Source of the DNA: a virus
Reading direction: 5' to 3' (one strand)
Length of the DNA: 26,200 nt
Virus record (IMG/VR): IMGVR_UViG_3300037114_000038
Location: 1-26,200 of that record
In this document: positions 21,186 through 26,200 of the stretch, piece after piece
Numbering within the stretch: the first letter of the stretch is position 1
Layout: every line of letters starts with the position of its first letter
The notes under the pieces: generated by a model
What the model was told of the DNA's origin: nothing
Seen by the model: only the letters and a program-made list of their open reading frames with translations
Databases searched by the model: none
Made by a program: the position numbers and the translations under genes

Positions 21186-21737
21186 ATGGCTGACAATACA
21201 GACCTGATCGGTGCAACACGCACAGATGTAATCCCCGGATACACGATTGTCCGGCGTGACATCGAACAGACAATCGAGCTTGAGCAATACCTCGCCGCGA
21301 TGCACCGCCGCGGGGTACTTGTTTCTGCGGCGGGATTGACGCCGGCGCAAGAGAACAAGGCGATGCAGCACGCGGATGCTACCGTTGCCGCGGGGCTGTT
21401 CTCCAGTCGCTCGCCGTTTTTTGATGAGGCGATCAAGCGGGAAACGACCGTGCCGTTTTTGCTTTGGATCAATCTCAAGGTGAGCCGCCCCACGCTCACC
21501 TTCGATGAAACCAAAACGCTCCTGTCTCAGCAGACGGAAGGAAAATTGACTGACAGCCCGAAGTTTTGGGACATCCGAAAGGCGCTGCTCGAAGCGTGGG
21601 GATATGAATTCAAGTCCTCAAAAAACGTCTTGACCCCGCAAATTGGAGCGGGGAATTCACAGACTGGGAATCCATCTTCCGATTCCTCCGCCGCAAGCGC
21701 GGACTTAGCTACGACCAAATCAAACGACTCACCATGA
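21186..21737 (+). CDS. Tail assembly chaperone, zero-frame product (gpG-like)
   Basis: A 183-aa protein from ATG 21186 (GAAAGGA upstream). The helical region (residues about 20-145: IVRRDIEQTIELEQYLAAMHRRG..., FFDEAIKRETTVPFLLWINLKVSRPTLTFDET) is followed by a low-complexity Ser/Asn tail (QTGNPSSDSSAASAD) that follows the slippery site. The zero-frame product stops at TGA 21735-21737. The chaperone binds the tape measure protein and helps tail assembly. A -1 shift at 21620-21626 gives the longer product described next. Confidence 0.75.
   Translation: MADNTDLIGATRTDVIPGYTIVRRDIEQTIELEQYLAAMHRRGVLVSAAGLTPAQENKAMQHADATVAAGLFSSRSPFFDEAIKRETTVPFLLWINLKVSRPTLTFDETKTLLSQQTEGKLTDSPKFWDIRKALLEAWGYEFKSSKNVLTPQIGAGNSQTGNPSSDSSAASADLATTKSNDSP
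21620..21653 (+). promoter_or_regulatory. Programmed -1 ribosomal frameshift site
   Basis: The heptamer A AAA AAC (21620-21626) is in the correct phase relative to ATG 21186 (codons AAA and AAC) and is a canonical X XXY YYZ slippery site. After a 7-base spacer a perfect 6-bp hairpin follows: CCCCGC (21634-21639), 8-base loop, GCGGGG (21648-21653). The -1 frame is open from here to TAG at 21980-21982. This is the arrangement found at lambda-type G/GT genes. Confidence 0.85.
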
Positions 21738-21982
21738 GTCAGTTATCGATCGAACTGTTTGAAGCTGATCGACCCGCTACCGAAACCGAGATTAAGCAGC
21801 GGCAGGAAGATCGGATGGAGAAATTGTTCGACGGGATTTGCGAGAAGTACAACCTGTCGAAACGGCTGCTCGCCATCCAGCCGTTGCAGTTGCTCAAACA
21901 GTGGCTCGAAGAAGTCATTGGACCGGGCGTGTTGATCGAGCGGATTCCGGCGATGCTGGATGAGTATAAGAATAGTCAGTAG
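21734..21982 (+). CDS. Tail assembly chaperone T region, made by -1 frameshift
   Basis: The frame from 21734 (82 aa from MSQLSIELFEADRP) has no ribosome binding site of its own. The same frame is open upstream to the slippery site and reads KKRLDPANWSGEFTDW and then ESIFRFLRRKRGLSYDQIKR before MSQL. So the T region is really residues 148-265 of a 265-aa G-T fusion (147 zero-frame residues plus 118). In lambda, G and GT proteins occur in a fixed ratio; both are needed for tail assembly. The tape measure gene follows after a leftward gene. Confidence 0.75.
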   Translation: MSQLSIELFEADRPATETEIKQRQEDRMEKLFDGICEKYNLSKRLLAIQPLQLLKQWLEEVIGPGVLIERIPAMLDEYKNSQ

Positions 21983-22218
21983 GCGAATGGAATCGTTTCA
22001 ACTTCGTGGAGGATCATCCAAAGGCAGAAGATGATTCCGACGATCACCCCCAGCACAATCAACACGCGGGAAATCACGGCGTCTGTATTTTTCTTCAGTG
22101 TTAGGTCGCTATTAAGTCTTGCTTGGCACCGTGAGCAAACCACCTGATCGTTGAAGATGTTGGCCGTTTCGAGTTTTCCAATCTCGCTATCACAGTTGGC
22201 GCATCTTTCCGCAATCAT
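21976..22218 (-). CDS. Small zinc-ribbon membrane protein, antisense to tail genes
   Basis: An 80-aa leftward protein with GAAGG before ATG 22218. The N-terminus has a zinc ribbon: C6-x2-C9 and C28-x2-C31 (CANC...CSRC). Residues about 48-70 form one transmembrane helix (VISRVLIVLGVIVGIIFCLWMIL). This is a zinc-finger plus single-helix topology. It overlaps the tail chaperone gene by 7 bases and lies between this and the tape measure gene on the opposite strand, so it should be transcribed from its own promoter. It may be a moron gene expressed in lysogens. The coding call is good; the role is unknown. Confidence 0.65.
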   Translation of the reverse strand: MIAERCANCDSEIGKLETANIFNDQVVCSRCQARLNSDLTLKKNTDAVISRVLIVLGVIVGIIFCLWMILHEVETIPFAY

Positions 22219-22244
22219 AAAACCTTCGTTCTGGTAGGTATGTT

Positions 22245-24689
22245 ATGTCTTCGGCCGATATAAGTGTGTTCACTAACCTGCTTCTGGTCAAGGACCAATT
22301 GCTCGCGGGCCTCGCCGAGACGAAAGAGAACCTGCGCGATTGGGGAAACGATGTCGGCGCAAACCCAATTATGATCGGGTTCAACGCGGACCTGACAACG
22401 TTGCAGGCGGCGATAGACGGATTCAGGGATGCCCAGGAGGCCGAGCCTATCGTCATACCCATAATCCTTGATGCGCAGAACGCAATGAATGCGGTAGCGA
22501 TGCTGCGGAATACGCTTTCCGAGGGAGGGATGAACATCGGCGGAAGCGGCGGGGTTGCGAGTGTTGCCGCGAATGTTGGGGCGGCTTCCGCGGTCCAAGC
22601 GGTATCTAGCGGCAGTGGCGAAGCGGCTTATGGGGCGCTGTTTGCCGGACCCGGAAATTTTGGCTCGCCGCCTGGCGATCAAGGCCAGTTTAAGTTTGGT
22701 CCGGATGCGCCAGACACCGGATTGACTAATTGGGGGCCTGGAAAAGAGTACATGCAGGCGATGGAGCAGGCGCAGTATGGACCCGCGGATGAATTTTCCG
22801 GCTTGGGAAGCGCCGATTTTGCGGCAGATGGGGGCGCCGGATCATCGTATGGCTCTCTCGGCTCGCCGATGGATTCTGGAACATCCGGCGGCGGGGGGCG
22901 CGGCGGTGGAATGATGGGAATGCGCAAGATTTTCATGGGGGTTCTTGCGGCAAGGGCTGGGGTTGCCGATGCGGAAGCAGGCGGAAACCTTTTAGGGGAA
23001 ATTGCGGATTATAAATCAAATCCGCAAGGCGCAGAGGCGTTCCGCAGAGCGGGCGAAAAGGACATTCAGGAAATCCCAATTTTAGGGAAAACGATCAGCG
23101 AAGTTGGGGAAATGCCAAATCGTCTTTTGTCGGCACTTGATAACTGGTCTTATGGATCGACCAGGAAGGGAGGATACGGGAATAACTTCGAATCTGATCT
23201 TGCCTACGGTGAACGCGTAGAAAAAGAAGCGACGGCAGAGGATCGTGACACCAAGGAAATGCACCGGGAAGCTGGCCGCCGACTTCATAAAGAGGAAAGT
23301 CTATACGCGGAATCCGCCCACAACAGATACGAAACCGGCATGGAAGGAATGGGCGCCGGTGGCAGGGCTGACTATATGCAAAAACACGGCATGGAGGATA
23401 TCGACGCAGAATTCAAGGGCGATCAATATCACATGAAGGCCGGTGGACCCCTTACCGCCGCCGCCGCCGAGTTGCGCCAGACTAAAATCGACAGGCTTAA
23501 CACGGACATCTCCGAGGATAAAAAGAAAGAGGCGATGTCGATTGAGCGCGTGCAGGATGAGGACGCCGCGCCCGCCCGAAATGACAAGGAGCGGATGGAT
23601 GAATACCGAAGGAAGCTCGATCTGAAACAAGACACGCTTGGGCTGGCCGGGGACTCGCAGGCGGTCGAGCAATTAAGGAAAGATCGCCCCCGACTCGAAA
23701 AAGAGGAGCAGGACAAGCTAAATCGAGAATCGGGATTGTCTAATGCGGAATCCGCTGATCGTGTATCGGATATCGGCGCACAGGCCGCAGAAGCCACGAT
23801 ACGATCCAAGGGTGAACTTTACGAAGCGGACACGCTCGCGTTCAATCAGTCTCAGGAAGATCAATTGAAGAAACTTCACGAACGGTACGATGCTGAAACC
23901 GACGAGGCTAAGAAGGCGAATATCGCTAAGGAAATCACCGCAACCGAAGCGGCGCAGGTCGTTGAAAAAGAGGCCCGTGAAGTTGCCCATAAAGCAGCCG
24001 ACGTTTCAAGTTCCCAGGAGATCAACCAGCGGACCCGGCAGGCGCAGTATGGCGCGGCTGGTGATAGCTACGATGCCAAACTATCCGCAATCAACTTCCA
24101 AGAGGCGCAGGCTTATGGAGATTTCTCTAAGAAGAGTGATTCGCAATCTGCACAAGCTGCCGCACGTTATGGCACAGCCCAGCGGGCAGAACTAAACATG
24201 TCGGAGAATGAAAAATACGACTCCCTTAAAATCTCCGGCGAAGAGGATATCGCCCGCGCTGCCGGCCGGGGTGGCGAAGCTGATGTGCTAGCATTACGCG
24301 AACGTGTTTCAAAACTCCAAAAGGACGCGGGGGGTGATCCAACCAAACTTGCCCAAGTGGACGCTTACGCCCATGCTCAAGCCGCCGCGATGCGGAAGGA
24401 ATTGACAGATGCGGGACCGGCCGTCTATGGGTTATCCGGGGAAGAAGCTGATAAATATTTTCAACAACAAGCTGACCGTGGCGCTGGCAACCAAGCCGCC
24501 ATGAAGGCCCTGAACCGTTTCGAGGGCGACGTGAATCAACGCGGAGTTCTCGGCAAGGATTCGATTGATTCGGACGATCGCGGGTTTGGGGTGGACATGA
24601 AAAACGCCGGGAAGGACCTGGCCGCGGCCGCGAAGAAACTCGCCGATCTTCCCAAGATTTATGTCGTCGGGGCCGGAGCAAACCAGTAA
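22245..24689 (+). CDS. Tape measure protein
   Basis: An 814-aa protein with GGTAGG before ATG 22245. It follows the frameshifted chaperone, as usual. The N-terminal third is helical (LLVKDQLLAGLAETKENLRDW, FNADLTTLQAAIDGFRDAQE) and then Gly-rich with SGGGGRGGGMMGMR. The centre (about residues 320-650) is a long, highly charged helical region (EKEATAEDRDTKEMHREAGRR ... EKEEQDKLNRESGL). The protein sets tail length; by the usual 0.15 nm per residue it fits a tail of about 120 nm. A weak hydrophobic stretch around IFMGVLAARAGVA is the only candidate membrane segment. No lytic domain is seen. Confidence 0.78.
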   Translation: MSSADISVFTNLLLVKDQLLAGLAETKENLRDWGNDVGANPIMIGFNADLTTLQAAIDGFRDAQEAEPIVIPIILDAQNAMNAVAMLRNTLSEGGMNIGGSGGVASVAANVGAASAVQAVSSGSGEAAYGALFAGPGNFGSPPGDQGQFKFGPDAPDTGLTNWGPGKEYMQAMEQAQYGPADEFSGLGSADFAADGGAGSSYGSLGSPMDSGTSGGGGRGGGMMGMRKIFMGVLAARAGVADAEAGGNLLGEIADYKSNPQGAEAFRRAGEKDIQEIPILGKTISEVGEMPNRLLSALDNWSYGSTRKGGYGNNFESDLAYGERVEKEATAEDRDTKEMHREAGRRLHKEESLYAESAHNRYETGMEGMGAGGRADYMQKHGMEDIDAEFKGDQYHMKAGGPLTAAAAELRQTKIDRLNTDISEDKKKEAMSIERVQDEDAAPARNDKERMDEYRRKLDLKQDTLGLAGDSQAVEQLRKDRPRLEKEEQDKLNRESGLSNAESADRVSDIGAQAAEATIRSKGELYEADTLAFNQSQEDQLKKLHERYDAETDEAKKANIAKEITATEAAQVVEKEAREVAHKAADVSSSQEINQRTRQAQYGAAGDSYDAKLSAINFQEAQAYGDFSKKSDSQSAQAAARYGTAQRAELNMSENEKYDSLKISGEEDIARAAGRGGEADVLALRERVSKLQKDAGGDPTKLAQVDAYAHAQAAAMRKELTDAGPAVYGLSGEEADKYFQQQADRGAGNQAAMKALNRFEGDVNQRGVLGKDSIDSDDRGFGVDMKNAGKDLAAAAKKLADLPKIYVVGAGANQ

Positions 24690-25540
24690 TGGGATTCTCT
24701 CTTGACCCATCGCAGGCGATCAACATCCTCGGCTACCAAGTTTGGGATGAGGGGGTGGAATCGGTTGCGCTCAATGCCGATAATCCATCGCTCACGCGAA
24801 TCCTTGTCCTGAATTGGACAGACATCCCTGGTTTTCTGGCATCATGCGGCGGAGGTTATGACCAGAAACTCCAGGGCTATACGGCCCCGCTCGCGCATCC
24901 CACTTATCCCTCCCTTTTAGCAAAATACGCCACCTACCTCGGCATCCCAATTGGGGGAATGACTAACGACAGCAACAACCTCGCCGCATATATGTACGGA
25001 CGGGTGAAGCTCACGTTTGGTCGCTGGCCGTTTCTCAACTGGACGGTGATTCCGCAGGCGGATATCCAGATTGCATACCGGGCTGAGATTGATTTTCCAA
25101 AGAGCGTTTCTGGCGGTGTGCTTCAAAACCTATGGAAGTTTACAACCGATAATTCTTTGGTTGATTCAAGTATCCTCGTTCCGGTCAACCTCCAGGCGGC
25201 GACCTATCGGGTCGTTCGATATAATTGCTCAACAAATGCTGGAGCACTTCAACTAGCGATCGGTGGGACCGTCAATGCCGCTCCATTTCTTGGGTGCGCA
25301 GCACAAACCCTGTACTTCAATTCTCCAACCAGCAGCAAGCGGATTACTATTGGTGGATCGGATAACTGGACGAACACTTTCACGCTGGCTTACAAGGCGG
25401 TTGGATTTAATACGTTATTTAATCCAAATGCCACCGGCGCAACAATGGCGTCTAGATACCAGCCGATCGTATTGGTTTCGGACGGAACAACCACTAAACA
25501 TCCATTGGGTGATTTTACCCTTCTGGCCGGGGTGGTGTGA
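24689..25540 (+). CDS. Probable distal tail protein
   Basis: A 283-aa protein that starts on the last base of the tape measure stop (TAATG). It is beta-rich with many Asn/Thr/Trp residues (LNWTDIPGFLASCGGGYDQKL, NLAAYMYGRVKLTFGRWPFLNWTVIPQADI, SKRITIGGSDNWTNTF). No enzyme motif is visible. Location after the tape measure gene suggests a distal tail or baseplate hub protein. The family is not recognised. Confidence 0.55.
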   Translation: MGFSLDPSQAINILGYQVWDEGVESVALNADNPSLTRILVLNWTDIPGFLASCGGGYDQKLQGYTAPLAHPTYPSLLAKYATYLGIPIGGMTNDSNNLAAYMYGRVKLTFGRWPFLNWTVIPQADIQIAYRAEIDFPKSVSGGVLQNLWKFTTDNSLVDSSILVPVNLQAATYRVVRYNCSTNAGALQLAIGGTVNAAPFLGCAAQTLYFNSPTSSKRITIGGSDNWTNTFTLAYKAVGFNTLFNPNATGATMASRYQPIVLVSDGTTTKHPLGDFTLLAGVV

Positions 25541-26031
25541 TGTTTACCATTTTTGCGGAAGATGAACCTGGCGACGATCGGCGGGTGATGCTAAGCGGGG
25601 ATGCGTTCAAGAAGCTCCGGTATTTTCTGGAGATGCTGGCTAACCCGAATGTTGGGCAAGGACTGCATTGGGAAATCAACGAGGGGCAGCTCACGATTTG
25701 GGCGGATACCGCCTCCTCCTCCCCCGGCGTCTTCCCGGTGCTGGTGACGTATCACAGCGGAAGCCCTTCGCCGAATTTAACATACGACTGCACGACCTTG
25801 AGCGGCGGGGCGCTGAAGGACGGTTCAAGCTCAACTGCCACTAATAAATCCCCACTGATTACAGCGGCGGGGCGGGTGCCCGGTGCCACGATCAACGCCG
25901 CCGCCAGCGGGAGCATCGGCATCGGCTGCTACGACACGGCATCGCCGCCGAATTTAAAATTGTTGACGGTCGGTGAAGGCGTCGGCAGCACCACGTACAC
26001 CTGCGCCGTTCCGTCAGGAAGCGGGGGTTAG
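25540..26031 (+). CDS. Putative tail structural protein
   Basis: A 163-aa protein from ATG 25540, overlapping the previous TGA by one base (TGATG); GTG 25537 is an equal alternative. The N-terminus has alpha/beta character (MFTIFAEDEPGDDRRVMLSGDAFKKLRYFLEML); the C-terminus is Ser/Thr/Gly-rich and beta-like (TYHSGSPSPNLTYDC, GSIGIGCYDTASPPNL). Location suggests a tail protein. No family recognised. Confidence 0.55.
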   Translation: MFTIFAEDEPGDDRRVMLSGDAFKKLRYFLEMLANPNVGQGLHWEINEGQLTIWADTASSSPGVFPVLVTYHSGSPSPNLTYDCTTLSGGALKDGSSSTATNKSPLITAAGRVPGATINAAASGSIGIGCYDTASPPNLKLLTVGEGVGSTTYTCAVPSGSGG

Positions 26032-26032
26032 C

Positions 26033-26200
26033 TTGGCCGAAGAGCCGATTATCGTTGAGGGCGACATTCTCGTTGATGCCTCGGGGAACATCGTCATCGG
26101 TCCCGCGCCAACCGATTGGTGCCCGACGTGCGGGTGCCCGAAAAACCCGTGTGAATGCATTGTAACAGTCACACTGACAGATGCAGTTTTCAATCTGAGT
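26033..26200 (+). CDS. Partial gene for a cysteine-rich phage protein, 3' end outside window
   Basis: A frame from TTG 26033 to the right edge, 56 codons, preceded by GGGGG at 5 bases. It reads MAEEPIIVEGDILVDASGNI, then a Cys cluster DWCPTCGCPKNPCEC, and a beta-type TVTLTDAVFNLS. The four- or five-cysteine cluster could bind metal. Function unknown; it continues the tail operon. Confidence 0.5.
   Translation, partial: MAEEPIIVEGDILVDASGNIVIGPAPTDWCPTCGCPKNPCECIVTVTLTDAVFNLS

Overview
The window is a contiguous piece of a tailed double-stranded DNA phage (Caudoviricetes) or prophage. It runs from the end of a leftward early/accessory region through packaging, head and tail genes, and it ends inside the tail module. 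Base composition is moderate to slightly high in G+C, genes are tightly packed with many ATGA/GTGA overlaps, most starts have an AGGAG-type ribosome binding site, and two leftward promoters look sigma70-like. This fits a phage of an ordinary (probably Gram-negative or Gram-negative-like) bacterium. Nothing seen fixes the host phylum. No tRNA, rRNA, CRISPR array, integrase or attachment site was recognised.

Layout. (1) 1-500: the C-terminal part of a GNAT acetyltransferase entering from the left edge, + strand. (2) 525-4398: leftward small genes, mostly of unknown function. They contain two near-identical promoter-hairpin leaders and a compact four-gene block in which the N-terminal and C-terminal pieces of an IS1595/ISXO2-type transposase flank a NUMOD4-HNH endonuclease, with the DDE catalytic core absent. 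A second, truncated copy of the transposase N-terminus lies about 1.5 kb away. (3) 4411-12659: rightward packaging and head module: small terminase-like protein, large terminase, Mu gp29-like (DUF935) portal, a 67-aa protein, Mu F-like head protein, a small Com-like zinc protein, a 90-aa protein, Mu I-like protease/scaffold, probable decoration protein, and lambda-E-like major capsid protein. (4) 12660-12914: a large hairpin and the remnant of a leftward HNH gene.

(5) 12901-17676: an accessory operon between head and tail genes. It encodes a radical SAM protein with extra C-terminal cysteines, a 53-aa protein, a GT-B glycosyltransferase, a SAM methyltransferase, a GT32-like glycosyltransferase and a double GT-A glycosyltransferase. 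All but the first junction are overlaps of about 4 to 10 bases. It looks like a glycan- or peptide-modifying pathway, perhaps acting on the virion. (6) 17680-19053: a leftward cassette of ParB-like protein, unknown protein and ribbon-helix-helix regulator. (7) 19149-26200: tail module: Mu G-like virion morphogenesis protein, tail completion-like protein, structural proteins, a probable tube protein, tail assembly chaperone with a textbook -1 frameshift signal (AAAAAAC plus hairpin), an antisense zinc-ribbon membrane protein, the tape measure protein and distal tail genes.

The phage is a mosaic. Portal, F, I and G-like genes resemble Mu. The decoration protein, capsid and G/GT frameshift chaperone resemble lambda-type siphoviruses. 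The most unusual parts are the transposase-HNH-transposase block, the duplicated leader hairpin, and the radical SAM/glycosyltransferase operon.
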